This document shows positions 1 to 7,745 of a DNA stretch of 20,531 nt, one piece after another. Source of the DNA: an uncultured Phascolarctobacterium sp. (GTDB taxonomy: Bacteria; Bacillota; Negativicutes; Acidaminococcales; Acidaminococcaceae). Both the position numbers and the translations under genes were made by a program. The notes beneath the pieces were generated by a model. It had not been told where the DNA came from. It searched no databases and worked only from the letters and a program-made list of their open reading frames with translations. The stretch is from positions 1-20,531 of the forward strand of contig URXA01000022.1 of NCBI GenBank assembly GCA_900551745.1. The letters run 5' to 3'. How positions within the stretch are numbered: the first letter of the stretch is position 1; the number at the start of each line of letters is the position of its first letter.

Positions 1-705
1 ATGTTAAAGGTAGACAATATCGATGTATATTATGGTGCTATCCACGCTATCAAGGGCATCAGTATCGAGGTGCCGAAAGGTGAGATTGTAACTCTGGTAG
101 GGTCTAACGGAGCCGGTAAAAGTACGACGCTGCGGACTATCTCCGGGTTGATGAAACCGAAAAACGGCGCGATCTTGTTTGAAGATAAAAATATCGTCGG
201 CATACCGGCACATAAAATTGTGGGTATGGGTCTATGCCAGGTTCCGGAAGGAAGGCATGTTTTCGCAAATATGTCGGTCATGGAAAATCTGGAGCTGGGT
301 GCATACCTGCGTAATGATAAGGATGGTATTGCCCGCGATCTGGAAGACGTTTTTAAAAAATTCCCTAGACTGCTGGAACGTAAGGACCAGATTTCAGGGA
401 CGCTTTCCGGCGGTGAGCAGCAAATGCTGGCTATGGGACGTGCGTTGATGAGCCGTCCGCGGCTTCTGCTGCTGGATGAACCTTCAATGGGTCTGGCACC
501 GTTGCTTGTTAAAGAAATTTTTAATATAATAAAAGAAATAAACGAGAGCGGTACAACGGTGCTTTTGGTAGAACAAAATGCCAATATGGCTTTATCCATT
601 GCCGATAAAGCTTATGTATTGGAGACCGGCCGCATCGCTTTGGCAGGTACAGCACAGGAATTGGCCAGCAGTGAAGCTGTGCGTAAGGCTTATTTGGGTG
701 GCTGA
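1..705 (+). CDS. livF: Branched-chain amino acid ABC transporter ATP-binding protein LivF
   Basis: This is one of the two cytoplasmic ATPases that power high-affinity uptake of leucine, isoleucine and valine through LivHM. It is 234 aa, the usual LivF length. Walker A GSNGAGKST lies at residues 34-42, the Q-loop glutamine at 80, signature LSGGE at 135-139 and Walker B LLLLDE at 155-160. The usual H-loop histidine is replaced in a VEQN segment (189-192), which is typical of LivF. The window opens exactly on its ATG, so upstream liv genes are not visible. It is followed after 24 nt by a CBS-ACT protein and is probably the last transporter gene of a liv operon. A LivG-type or urea-transporter ATPase is less likely given length and the C-terminal pattern. 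Confidence 0.93.
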   Translation: MLKVDNIDVYYGAIHAIKGISIEVPKGEIVTLVGSNGAGKSTTLRTISGLMKPKNGAILFEDKNIVGIPAHKIVGMGLCQVPEGRHVFANMSVMENLELGAYLRNDKDGIARDLEDVFKKFPRLLERKDQISGTLSGGEQQMLAMGRALMSRPRLLLLDEPSMGLAPLLVKEIFNIIKEINESGTTVLLVEQNANMALSIADKAYVLETGRIALAGTAQELASSEAVRKAYLGG

Positions 706-729
706 TGCCGGAAAAGGAGCGTGTTCACA

Positions 730-1389
730 ATGCTAGTTAAAGATTTTATGACCCCTAACGTATTAACGATTTCGGAAGACAAAAGTATGCTGGAAGCCCG
801 GGAGCTGATGAAGAGCAGTGCTTTTCGCCGTATTCCGGTTGTAGATGATATCAAAAGAGTGATGGGCATTATCACTGATGGTGATGTTGGGCGTACTTCC
901 CCTTCTGATGCCAGTACTTTATCACGTTATGAAGCCAATTATCTGCTGTCACGTTTGAAAGTGCGCGACGTAATGACCCGTGATGTGATCACCGTGCGTG
1001 ATAACAGCGCAATTGAGGATGTCGCCTATATATTGTATAAACATAAGATCAACGCTCTGCCTGTCGTGAATGAAGATAACAGGCTGTGCGGTATTATTAC
1101 GGACAGCGATATATTCCGCGCTTTCGTTACCATTATGGGCATCGCTAAAAGCTGCACTCGTATCACGATCGATGTTACTGATAAGGTCGGCGTTATTGCC
1201 GATATCGGCGGTATGTTCCGCGATCAGGGCATCAATATCATTTCTGTTGTAACCAAGCGTAATGATGCCAATACTACGGAGCTGACTATTCGCGCAGACC
1301 TTTCGCAGCACGGTATGGATATTATTGAGCAGATCCGTGAAGCCGGTTACGATGTAACGGATATCAGTACGGTGAAGGGTGTAGAATAA
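730..1389 (+). CDS. CBS-CBS-ACT domain protein (AcuB-like)
   Basis: A 219-aa cytoplasmic sensor-type protein with two CBS domains (about residues 1-55 and 76-137) and a C-terminal ACT domain (about 143-214). CBS pairs usually bind adenine nucleotides and ACT domains often bind amino acids. Both CBS units show the MTxxVxT...IPVVD/LPVVN...GIITDxD pattern. The reading frame is open from a GTG at 721, but AAGGAG at 714-719 lies only 1 nt from it and 10 nt before the ATG at 730, so 730 is chosen. It sits 24 nt after livF and 3 nt before the DUF951 gene, which implies one transcript. That position suggests a role in sensing branched-chain amino acids or nucleotide state, but this is inference. No catalytic domain is present. 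Confidence 0.88.
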   Translation: MLVKDFMTPNVLTISEDKSMLEARELMKSSAFRRIPVVDDIKRVMGIITDGDVGRTSPSDASTLSRYEANYLLSRLKVRDVMTRDVITVRDNSAIEDVAYILYKHKINALPVVNEDNRLCGIITDSDIFRAFVTIMGIAKSCTRITIDVTDKVGVIADIGGMFRDQGINIISVVTKRNDANTTELTIRADLSQHGMDIIEQIREAGYDVTDISTVKGVE

Positions 1390-1392
1390 GCT

Positions 1393-1590
1393 ATGTTGGA
1401 CGCTAAGTTCAATGTCGGCGATGTAGTGCGGATGAAAAAAGCTCATCCCTGCGGGTCTTTTGAATGGGAAATTACCCGTACAGGAATGGATTTTGGTTTA
1501 AAATGCAGGGGCTGCGGCCATTTTGTAATGATTGCCAGGCCTAAGTTCATTAAAGCTGTAAAAGCTGTGGTTTTTGCGGCTGATCAGTAA
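1393..1590 (+). CDS. DUF951 (YyzM-like) small protein
   Basis: A 65-aa protein of the DUF951 family, a small conserved Firmicutes protein of unknown function. The hallmark blocks are visible: VGDVVRMKKAHPCG (residues 8-21), then W-x-I-x-R-x-G-x-D, then KCRGC, then a basic tail. The HPCG cysteine and the CxxC pair could form a metal- or nucleic-acid-binding knuckle; this is a suggestion from the pattern only. The start lies 3 nt after the stop of the CBS-ACT gene and has only a distant AAGGG (1375-1379), so translation is probably coupled to the upstream gene. A hairpin terminator follows directly. In several Firmicutes this gene lies next to ychF, which here is about 14 kb away. Confidence 0.88.
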   Translation: MLDAKFNVGDVVRMKKAHPCGSFEWEITRTGMDFGLKCRGCGHFVMIARPKFIKAVKAVVFAADQ

Positions 1591-1598
1591 AATATCAC

Positions 1599-1626
1599 AA
1601 AGCTCTGCTGCAAGGCAGAGCTTTTT
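1599..1626 (+). terminator. Intrinsic terminator of the livF-CBS-DUF951 operon
   Basis: AAAGCTCTGC (1599-1608) pairs with GCAGAGCTTT (1615-1624), a perfect 10-bp stem with a 6-nt loop whose 3' arm runs into a T-run. It begins 8 nt after the DUF951 stop codon. The next gene starts only 32 nt later with no clear promoter in between, so some read-through is possible. Confidence 0.85.
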
Positions 1627-1657
1627 AATTAAAAATATTGAAAGAGAGCGGCGCAAG

Positions 1658-2035
1658 ATGCAGATTACAGCTTTAGATCATTTGGTTTTGACAACGAGTA
1701 ATTTTGAACGCTGCGTCTGGTTCTATCGTGATGTATTGGGAATGGAACTGCTGTGTCAAAGCGGTCATTATGCATTTCGTTTCGGCACACAGAAAATCAA
1801 TGTTCATCGTCGTCCTGCGGAATTTTTGCCGGCGGCCGGAAATGTGGCTTACGGCAGTCTGGATATCTGCCTGCTGACTGTAACGGAACTGCCCATTGTT
1901 TATGAGGAGCTGGCAAAGAATGGTGTCGCGGTTGAAGTAGGCATCGTTGAGCGTAATGGTGCTTTGGGGAAAATGCAGAGCCTTTATGTGCGTGACCCTG
2001 ATAACAATCTGATCGAAATCAGTAAATATGAGTGA
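1658..2035 (+). CDS. VOC (glyoxalase/dioxygenase-fold) family protein
   Basis: A 125-aa single-domain member of the vicinal oxygen chelate superfamily, a metal-dependent fold covering glyoxalase I, fosfomycin-resistance enzymes and extradiol dioxygenases. Start motif ITALDHLVLT, FYRDVLGME, and the C-terminal VRDPDNNLIEIS are characteristic. Likely metal ligands are His8, His50 and Glu120. The frame extends upstream to 1574, but that segment overlaps the DUF951 gene and the terminator, so the ATG at 1658 with a weak purine-rich AGAG upstream is preferred. It resembles the small virulence-protein-like VOC group. The substrate cannot be told from sequence. It ends just before a terminator shared with the opposing ABC operon. 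Confidence 0.87.
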   Translation: MQITALDHLVLTTSNFERCVWFYRDVLGMELLCQSGHYAFRFGTQKINVHRRPAEFLPAAGNVAYGSLDICLLTVTELPIVYEELAKNGVAVEVGIVERNGALGKMQSLYVRDPDNNLIEISKYE

Positions 2036-2044
2036 AAACGGCTT

Positions 2045-2089
2045 AAAAAACAGCCCCCTGTTTCTGGTGAAACGGAGGGCTGTTTTTTT
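2045..2089. terminator. Bidirectional terminator between VOC gene and ABC exporter operon
   Basis: AACAGCCC (2049-2056) pairs with GGGCTGTT (2077-2084); after one C-A mismatch the stem continues through GTTTC/GAAAC to a TGGT loop. It is flanked by a T-run on the + side and an A-run on the other, so it can stop both convergent transcripts. Confidence 0.85.
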
Positions 2090-2173
2090 ATAAAGTTTAA
2101 AGTGATGTTATTGATAAAAGAATACAAAACCCAGTTCCGGTGTGATAGTAACAGTTTCCGGAATTTGATGATT

Positions 2174-3271
2174 TTATTCCAGTTTGCTCTTAAAAGTCCA
2201 GCCGGCAATACTCAATGTTAAAATGGCTATCAAAGCCAGCGGTATCAAATTTATCAGCACATGATACATATCCATATTTTTCAGCAGTACGCCTTTGGCA
2301 ATGACCAGGAAGAAACGCAGCGGATTAAGGTAAGTAAGGTATTGCAGTATGACCGGCATATTATCGATAGGCGAGATAAATCCTGATAATAATACGGCTG
2401 GCATCTGAAAAGTAAAGACGCCTAAAATAGCCTGCTGCTGCGTTCTGCATAAGGATGAAATAAACAGACCGACACCGACCAAAGCTAAAAGAGCGATAAA
2501 GTCTGCTGCTAAAAAAACGGCAAGTGAACCAACTAAAGGAAAATCAAAAAAATGTACCGAAATAGCAAGCATCACCATTGTCAGCAGCCAGGCCAAAAGC
2601 TGGGCCGGTACGGCTTTGCCGATCAGGATCTCGGTAGAAGACAGAGGACTGACAATGAGCTGGTCAAAAGTACCTACTTCCTTTTCCCGGGCAATAGACA
2701 GCGAAGTCAGCAAAAGCACGATGACCATCGAGAGCATGGCCATCAGGGACACGAGTGAGTAATACTTGTAATCAAGATTGACATTGAACCAGTTTCTGGT
2801 GACTATTTCCAGACGTGGCTCACTGCCGGATAATTCTTTGGCATAGCTTTGAATGATCTGCGTAGCATAACTGCCGATGATCGAAGCGGAATTGGTCTGT
2901 CTGCCGTCTGTTATCAACTGCACGCTGGCGCCGGTCTTGTTTTTTATAGATACGGCAAAATCAGGCGGTATTTCCAGAGCCAGACTTGCTTTTTGGATAT
3001 CAATGCTTTGCTTGAGCTGTTCAGGCGTGTCAACAACCACAACGGAATTGAACCAGGGCGAATTTGTAAAATGGCTGATCAGTTCGCGGGAGTAGTAGCT
3101 GCGGCTGTTATCCAGCACTAGCATATCAATATTTTTTACTTCCATTGTCACAGCGTTGGCAAAAACAATAAGCTGAATAATAGGCATGATAGTAACGATC
3201 ATTCTGCTGCGTGGATCTTTCCAGATAGCTTTAAATTCTTTAATGATCAGCGTCAATAATCGTGTTGTCAT
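2174..3271 (-). CDS. ybhR: ABC-2 type exporter permease, YbhR-like
   Basis: A 365-aa inner-membrane permease of the ABC-2 family. One N-terminal membrane helix (about residues 24-43) is followed by a large extracytoplasmic domain of about 140 residues, then five helices in the C-terminal half. AREKEVGTFDQLIVSPL after the second helix is the typical coupling segment facing the ATPase, and LLSGFISPIDNMP is another ABC-2 hallmark. Its start overlaps the stop of the preceding permease by 4 nt (ATGA), indicating translational coupling. It is the last gene of the TetR-HlyD-ATPase-permease-permease operon. E. coli YbhGFSR exports drugs and cations; the substrate here is unknown. Confidence 0.88.
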   Translation of the reverse strand: MTTRLLTLIIKEFKAIWKDPRSRMIVTIMPIIQLIVFANAVTMEVKNIDMLVLDNSRSYYSRELISHFTNSPWFNSVVVVDTPEQLKQSIDIQKASLALEIPPDFAVSIKNKTGASVQLITDGRQTNSASIIGSYATQIIQSYAKELSGSEPRLEIVTRNWFNVNLDYKYYSLVSLMAMLSMVIVLLLTSLSIAREKEVGTFDQLIVSPLSSTEILIGKAVPAQLLAWLLTMVMLAISVHFFDFPLVGSLAVFLAADFIALLALVGVGLFISSLCRTQQQAILGVFTFQMPAVLLSGFISPIDNMPVILQYLTYLNPLRFFLVIAKGVLLKNMDMYHVLINLIPLALIAILTLSIAGWTFKSKLE

Positions 3272-4374
3272 TTTTCCAACCTCACTAACGTATTTTTATA
3301 AACTAAAAATAACAACACAAGGCACAGACAGCTTAAATAAACAGTGTTGATCAGAACTATATCGCTGATAGTTCCGGCTAAAAACTCACTTTCAATAAAT
3401 GCCACAAAATAACGCTGCGGCAAAACAGCTGTTAAATATCTGAAAAAAGCAGGCATGGACGAAATCGGGAACATCAGCCCGGAAAGGAGCAGCGCCGGTA
3501 AAAAACCCATGACTAAAGAGATCTGACAGGCCAGAAATTGATTTTTAAAAATCGTGGACACCAGTAAGCCGATGCCCATACAGGTCAGTAAAAACAGGCT
3601 GCCCACCAGAAATAGTATGATATAAGAACCGCGGAAGGGCAGGTCAAAAACAGCGATGCATAAAAATACGTTAAACAAAAGCGAGCAGATACCCAAAATA
3701 TAGTAAGAAAAATATTTTCCGGCTACAAAATGCAATCTGCTGAGCCTGGTGCTTAACAAAGCTTCCATTGTACCCCGTTCCCATTCCCTGGCTACGACAA
3801 GCGCTGTTAAAAGGATACCGACCAGACTTAGGGTTACAGCCAGAGAACCCGGCAAAATAAAATAATGGCTGTCAAGCTTCTCGTTATACCAGATCCGCAG
3901 CTGCGGATCTATCAGATTTACCTGCTGCTTACTGTAGCCGGTCGTTTCCAGCCACTGATAAATAACGCCGCTGGCATAGCTTTGGACATAGTTGGCAGTG
4001 TTTGTTTCGCTGCCATCGGTAATGACCAGGATCTGTGCGGTGCGTCCGTTGTTAAGATTGACAGTAAAATCGTTAGGAACGATCACGGCTCCCTGAAGTC
4101 TGGAATTGACGATATCGCTGTACATGGCGTCTTTGTCATCGTAGACCTTCGTTCTGATATACTGATTATTACTGAAAGATCTGGCCAGAGAAACTACTCT
4201 GGGGTTGGCGTCATCCAGCTTAAGGCCCAGATTGATATTGACGGAGTCGACGTTGATGCCATACATATAAATCAAAGACAGCAGCGTCGGCAAAATAAAA
4301 GCAATCAAAATACTGCTGGGATCGCGAAAGATCTGCAGGAATTCTTTTTTGATAAAAGCCCATAAAATTTTCAT
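3268..4374 (-). CDS. ybhS: ABC-2 type exporter permease, YbhS-like
   Basis: A 368-aa inner-membrane permease, paralogous to the next gene downstream. It has an N-terminal amphipathic segment (KKEFLQIFRDPSS), a first membrane helix (about 21-40), a large periplasmic domain and five C-terminal helices. VAREWERGTMEALLSTR is the coupling segment and LLSGLMFPISSMP the conserved ABC-2 loop. It overlaps by 4 nt with the ATPase gene upstream and by 4 nt with the permease downstream. It probably forms a heterodimer with the following permease, driven by the double ATPase. Assignment as YbhS rather than YbhR rests on gene order and length. Confidence 0.88.
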   Translation of the reverse strand: MKILWAFIKKEFLQIFRDPSSILIAFILPTLLSLIYMYGINVDSVNINLGLKLDDANPRVVSLARSFSNNQYIRTKVYDDKDAMYSDIVNSRLQGAVIVPNDFTVNLNNGRTAQILVITDGSETNTANYVQSYASGVIYQWLETTGYSKQQVNLIDPQLRIWYNEKLDSHYFILPGSLAVTLSLVGILLTALVVAREWERGTMEALLSTRLSRLHFVAGKYFSYYILGICSLLFNVFLCIAVFDLPFRGSYIILFLVGSLFLLTCMGIGLLVSTIFKNQFLACQISLVMGFLPALLLSGLMFPISSMPAFFRYLTAVLPQRYFVAFIESEFLAGTISDIVLINTVYLSCLCLVLLFLVYKNTLVRLEK

Positions 4375-5867
4375 AGTCGGCCGCTTTCTGCATCTTTGCG
4401 GTTAATAAGCGTGATAAAGGCATCTTCCATCGTCGCTGCAGCCGCCTGCGCTTTTAAAGCTGCCGGAGTGCCGACGGCTATCGTTTCGCCCTGATAAAAT
4501 AAGCTGATGTTATCGCAATATTCAGCTTCATCCATAAAATGAGTAGTAATCAAAATCGTGACGCCTTTTTGTGCCAGAGCGCGCAGATGACACCAAAATT
4601 CTTTGCGGGTGACCACGTCTACGCCGGAGGTGGCTTCGTCCAGAAATAAGATCGGCGGATTATGGATAAGCGCGCAGGCTAAAGATAAGCGCTGTTTGAT
4701 GCCTAAAGGCAGTTTTTCTGACAGCTGGTCAAAATAGACAGTCAAGCTAAAATAAGACGCGATGCTGTCGACACGCTCTTTGATTTTAGCCAGGGGAATA
4801 CCGTAAATACCGGCAAAGAATTCCAGATTTTCTCGGACTGTCATATTGCCGTATAATGAAAATTTCTGTGCCATATAGCCTAGATAGGAGCGGGCTAAAG
4901 TAGGATTTTCCCTGATATCCACCCCCATGATTTTTGCAGTGCCGTCTGTTGGCCGGGCCAGGCCGCACATCATTTTAAAAGAAGTAGATTTACCGGCACC
5001 ATTAGGACCCAGCAAGCCAAAAATTTCACCTTTTTTGATGTGAAAGGTGTTATTTTTAACGGCAGCAAAGTTACCGTACATTTTTAAAAGGTTTAAGGCT
5101 TCCACAGGATATTCCACAGTGCTTTCCTGATAAACATAATGGGCTGCGATCTGAGATGCTTTTTCTTCATAGCCGCCCATCAGGCGGATGACCTCACGTT
5201 CAAAATCAGCAGAAGTGGCAGCCAGTGCTTCCGGAGGACCGTGATAGATGACTTTGCCCTTATCGATAACGACGGTGTTGTCAAAACTGTTAGCTTCGTC
5301 CAGATAAGCCGTAGACCAGACTACGGTAGTATCTTCTTTGATCGTAGCCCGTACCAGACGCATTAGATCGCGGCGGGAGATAGGATCTACGCCTACGGAA
5401 GGCTCATCTAAGACCAGAAATTTAGGGTCGCCCAAAAGTGCACAGGCTAAACCAAGCTTCTGCTTCATACCACCGGACAAATTACCGGCCAGTCGCTTTT
5501 GGAAGGGCTGCAGCCCAGTGAATTCCAAAAGCTCATCAAAATTTTTATCGACTGATTTCAGATCTGCATAGAATTCCAGATTTTCACGTACGGTCAGGTC
5601 TTCATACAGACCAAATTTTTGCGGCATATAACCGATTTGAGCGATAAGCTCTTTTTTTTGCCGGGCCGGGTCATAACCAAGGGTCGTCACGGTTCCCGAA
5701 TCGGCGTACAAAAGCCCGATAATGATACGCAGAAGCGTGGTTTTACCCGCGGCATCAGCACCTACGATACCGGTCATTTGTCCTGTAGGTATGGTAAGCG
5801 TCAAATCGTCTATAGCAGTTGTATGTTCAAATTTTTTAGTAATATTATTTATTACTACCGTATCCAT
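4371..5867 (-). CDS. ybhF: Tandem ABC ATPase of drug exporter, YbhF-like
   Basis: A 498-aa cytoplasmic protein with two nucleotide-binding domains. NBD1: Walker A GADAAGKTT (36-44), signature LSGGM (130-134), Walker B LVLDE (151-155); the switch histidine is absent, the segment reading WSTAYLDE. NBD2: Walker A GPNGAGKST (287-295), Walker B LFLDE (407-411), switch His443 in TTHFMDEAEY; its signature is degenerate (LPLGI, 386-390). Each domain therefore lacks a different catalytic element, leaving one canonical composite ATP site and one degenerate one. The YMPQKFGLYEDLTV and YMAQKFSLYGNMTV segments are typical of YbhF. Translation starts 1 nt after the adaptor gene, with GGGGTAAG as the likely ribosome binding site. 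Confidence 0.92.
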   Translation of the reverse strand: MDTVVINNITKKFEHTTAIDDLTLTIPTGQMTGIVGADAAGKTTLLRIIIGLLYADSGTVTTLGYDPARQKKELIAQIGYMPQKFGLYEDLTVRENLEFYADLKSVDKNFDELLEFTGLQPFQKRLAGNLSGGMKQKLGLACALLGDPKFLVLDEPSVGVDPISRRDLMRLVRATIKEDTTVVWSTAYLDEANSFDNTVVIDKGKVIYHGPPEALAATSADFEREVIRLMGGYEEKASQIAAHYVYQESTVEYPVEALNLLKMYGNFAAVKNNTFHIKKGEIFGLLGPNGAGKSTSFKMMCGLARPTDGTAKIMGVDIRENPTLARSYLGYMAQKFSLYGNMTVRENLEFFAGIYGIPLAKIKERVDSIASYFSLTVYFDQLSEKLPLGIKQRLSLACALIHNPPILFLDEATSGVDVVTRKEFWCHLRALAQKGVTILITTHFMDEAEYCDNISLFYQGETIAVGTPAALKAQAAAATMEDAFITLINRKDAESGRL

Positions 5868-5868
5868 T

Positions 5869-6729
5869 TTACTTACCCCGGCTATCCTTCAAATCGATCA
5901 AAACAGTCGTGGGCATTCCCTGACGCAGAAATTTATCCGGGTTATCGGCATAAACACGGATCATGTAGACTAAATCTGTACGCAGATCTGTCGTCTGTAC
6001 GCTTTTAGGCGTAAATTCGCTGACAGGGGAAATATAACCGATATGTCCCTGATATGTTTTCCGGGTTCCTGTCTGAGGATCAGTACTGTCGGTAATGATC
6101 TGTGCCGGCATACCATCGTAAATATTGCCGAGATCTGTTTCGTTGATATAGGCTCTGACCCAGATCGGGCGCGGCTTGGATAAAGTATAGATAGCCGTTC
6201 CTTTTTGAATGATCGTGCCCGGCTCAACTAAACGTGCGGTGACAATACCTTCTTCCAATGCGTAAAGTTTGGAGTAATCACTTTGCCTGGTTAAAAGGTC
6301 TTTCGCGGTTACGGATGCATTATAAGCAGAGCGCGCTTCCTTCAAGGTATTTTCTACAGTTTCAAAGTCCAGCTTGGAAATCGCGCCGGTGCCGTATAAA
6401 ACAGTATATTTATCATAGACAGACTGTGCCTGGACCATTGCGGCATAGGCCTTGGCTACTTCACTTTCCGACTTGGCTTCCTGCAGCTTGTAGTCTGCCG
6501 CGTCGATCTCTGCGACTAAACTGCCTTCCTGTACTGTATCGCCTTCTTCAAAATACATTTTTGTGATTTGACCCGGAACCTGAAAGCCAATGTCAAATTG
6601 GCGGATATCCACATTCCCATATAGTGTTACCAGCGTAGGATCTTTTTCTGCAGGTTTTAAGAAAAACCATAAGCAGCTTATTGCTGCTGTTATTACTGCT
6701 ATCATGATTAAAATTTTTTTATTCATCAT
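5869..6729 (-). CDS. ybhG: HlyD-family periplasmic adaptor, YbhG-like
   Basis: A 286-aa membrane fusion protein: N-terminal signal anchor (about residues 5-24), a lipoyl/barrel-sandwich half (GFQVPGQITKMYFEEGDTVQEGSLVAEID, about 48-76), a coiled-coil hairpin (about 80-150), the second lipoyl half (about 157-185) and a beta-barrel domain. SPVSEFTPKSVQTTDLRTDLVY is characteristic of the YbhG/YhiI type. It would link the inner-membrane ABC-2 permeases to an outer-membrane channel, which fits a diderm cell; no TolC-like gene is in the window. Two adjacent ATGs (6727-6729 and 6724-6726) follow AAAGGAG; the second has the better 7-nt spacing, so the start may be 3 nt shorter. Confidence 0.9.
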   Translation of the reverse strand: MMNKKILIMIAVITAAISCLWFFLKPAEKDPTLVTLYGNVDIRQFDIGFQVPGQITKMYFEEGDTVQEGSLVAEIDAADYKLQEAKSESEVAKAYAAMVQAQSVYDKYTVLYGTGAISKLDFETVENTLKEARSAYNASVTAKDLLTRQSDYSKLYALEEGIVTARLVEPGTIIQKGTAIYTLSKPRPIWVRAYINETDLGNIYDGMPAQIITDSTDPQTGTRKTYQGHIGYISPVSEFTPKSVQTTDLRTDLVYMIRVYADNPDKFLRQGMPTTVLIDLKDSRGK

Positions 6730-6758
6730 AAGGCTCCTTTGTGTGCTTTCTTAATTTA

Positions 6759-6787
6759 ATAATAGAAGAAGAGCAGCCTCTTGGCAA
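6759..6787 (-). promoter_or_regulatory. Candidate promoter before the ybhG-like gene, with inverted repeat in the spacer
   Basis: On the minus strand TTGCCA (6782-6787) and TATTAT (6759-6764) are 17 nt apart in the 66-nt gap after the tetR stop codon. The spacer contains AAGAG-4-CTCTT (6769-6782), which could be an operator for the adjacent TetR protein. Both elements are short, so this remains a prediction. Confidence 0.4.
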
Positions 6788-6795
6788 TCAACAAA

Positions 6796-7380
6796 TCAGG
6801 GGCTTTTGTCGGATTTTGCAGTCATTGCAGCCAGCAGGGCGGGCTGGTCGATAAAGCTGCGCAGTTTGAGCCAGAAATCGAGCGGTGAAAGCGGACTGTT
6901 ATGCTCGTAGCAGTAAACCAGTACCTGCAGATGGCCATTGATGATAAATTCTATCAGCAGCTGCAGCTGCGGCGTTATCTGCTGCGCTGTCAGCTGCAGA
7001 TTCTGGATCAGTACTTTCCGGATATGGCTTTTCATTTTATGGACAAAACGCGGATCGCCGTTCTGACCAAGGAGCATTGCCAAAATACGGGCATTGCTTT
7101 TAAAAAATTTTTGTGACAGCAGACGTTCTTCTGCTGTAGGCACGCCTGTACGGAAAATACGAAGGCCATGCGGCAGAAAAGTTTCAACAAGCTGAAATAA
7201 TTCATTTTCTAATTGTTTCAGCAGATCATCTGTATTGTTGAAATAGGCATAAAAAGTACTGCGGTTATAACCGGCTTTTTTTGTAAGCTGTGAAACGGTT
7301 ATTTTGTCGCAGGGCAGGGTCTGGCACAGCTGCAGAAAAGCTTCCACAATGCATGCACGTGCTGTTGTCGGCTTAGTCAT
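6796..7380 (-). CDS. TetR/AcrR family transcriptional regulator
   Basis: A 194-aa one-component repressor. The N-terminal helix-turn-helix is clear: ITVSQLTKKAGYNRSTFYAYFNNTDDLLKQLE (about residues 27-58), the standard TetR recognition helix and following segment. The C-terminal ligand-binding part (about 60-190) is helical and not recognisable to a named subfamily. It is the first gene of the operon with the adaptor, ATPase and permeases, in the same order as cecR-ybhGFSR in E. coli, although it is shorter than CecR. It most likely represses its own operon and is released by an exported compound. The ATG at 7378-7380 follows AGGGG at a normal distance. Confidence 0.9.
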   Translation of the reverse strand: MTKPTTARACIVEAFLQLCQTLPCDKITVSQLTKKAGYNRSTFYAYFNNTDDLLKQLENELFQLVETFLPHGLRIFRTGVPTAEERLLSQKFFKSNARILAMLLGQNGDPRFVHKMKSHIRKVLIQNLQLTAQQITPQLQLLIEFIINGHLQVLVYCYEHNSPLSPLDFWLKLRSFIDQPALLAAMTAKSDKSP

Positions 7381-7410
7381 GGCAAAATCCCCTTTGCTTT
7401 TATTAATTTA

Positions 7411-7439
7411 ATTATACTATAATCTGTCAGACTGCAAAA
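7411..7439 (-). promoter_or_regulatory. Candidate promoter of the tetR-ybhGFSR-like operon
   Basis: On the minus strand a consensus -10 TATAAT (7411-7416) lies 31 nt before the tetR start codon. A weak -35 TTTTGC (7434-7439) is 17 nt upstream. The spacer holds an imperfect dyad around GTCTGAC, a possible autoregulatory operator. Confidence 0.5.
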
Positions 7440-7548
7440 GAGAAGAGCGGTAAGCCGAAGGTAATCGATCAGGAACAGATAATTTATTGCCCGGGTAATA
7501 TTTACAGTTTTTTTACGTTGCTCAGGTCTATTTTTACGCTTTCTGGCA

Positions 7549-7577
7549 TTTACCTGCCGCTGCGGCAGCGTTATTAT
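7549..7577 (+). promoter_or_regulatory. Candidate promoter of the two-small-ORF unit
   Basis: TTTACC (7549-7554) and TATTAT (7572-7577) are 17 nt apart. The spacer region carries a GC-rich inverted repeat, CTGCCG-3-CGGCAG (7554-7568), an unusual feature that could be an operator. Transcription would begin near 7584, about 20 nt before the first small start codon. Confidence 0.4.
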
Positions 7578-7604
7578 ATGGTTATCAAAGAGAGGTGAAG
7601 ATAA

Positions 7605-7715
7605 ATGACAGCCGTAACTTTTAATGCTTGTCTGACTTTAGCAGTATTGAGTGTATTAACCTTTTCCTGCTGGCGTAAATACAGAATCTGCCTGCATACT
7701 ATCGTACATAAATAA
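7605..7715 (+). CDS. Small hydrophobic protein, 36 aa
   Basis: A short reading frame beginning at an ATG preceded by AGAGGTGA (7591-7598) at good spacing. The predicted peptide starts MTAVTFNACLTLAVL, forms one likely membrane helix (about residues 3-22) and ends in a basic tail (WRKYRICLHTIVHK). No family is recognised. It lies between a promoter-like sequence and a second tiny hydrophobic ORF, and the pair ends at a strong terminator, which favours a real small-protein gene over chance. A role as a regulatory membrane peptide or toxin-like peptide is conceivable but not shown. Confidence 0.45.
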   Translation: MTAVTFNACLTLAVLSVLTFSCWRKYRICLHTIVHK

Positions 7716-7745
7716 AGCGGTGTCCGGGAGAGGGAAGTGGACCTG

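Noticed and set aside
3865..4365. Plus-strand frame of 166 codons opposite the YbhS-like permease
   Set aside because: Antisense to a clear membrane protein gene with 4-nt operon overlaps; no ribosome binding site and no family resemblance.
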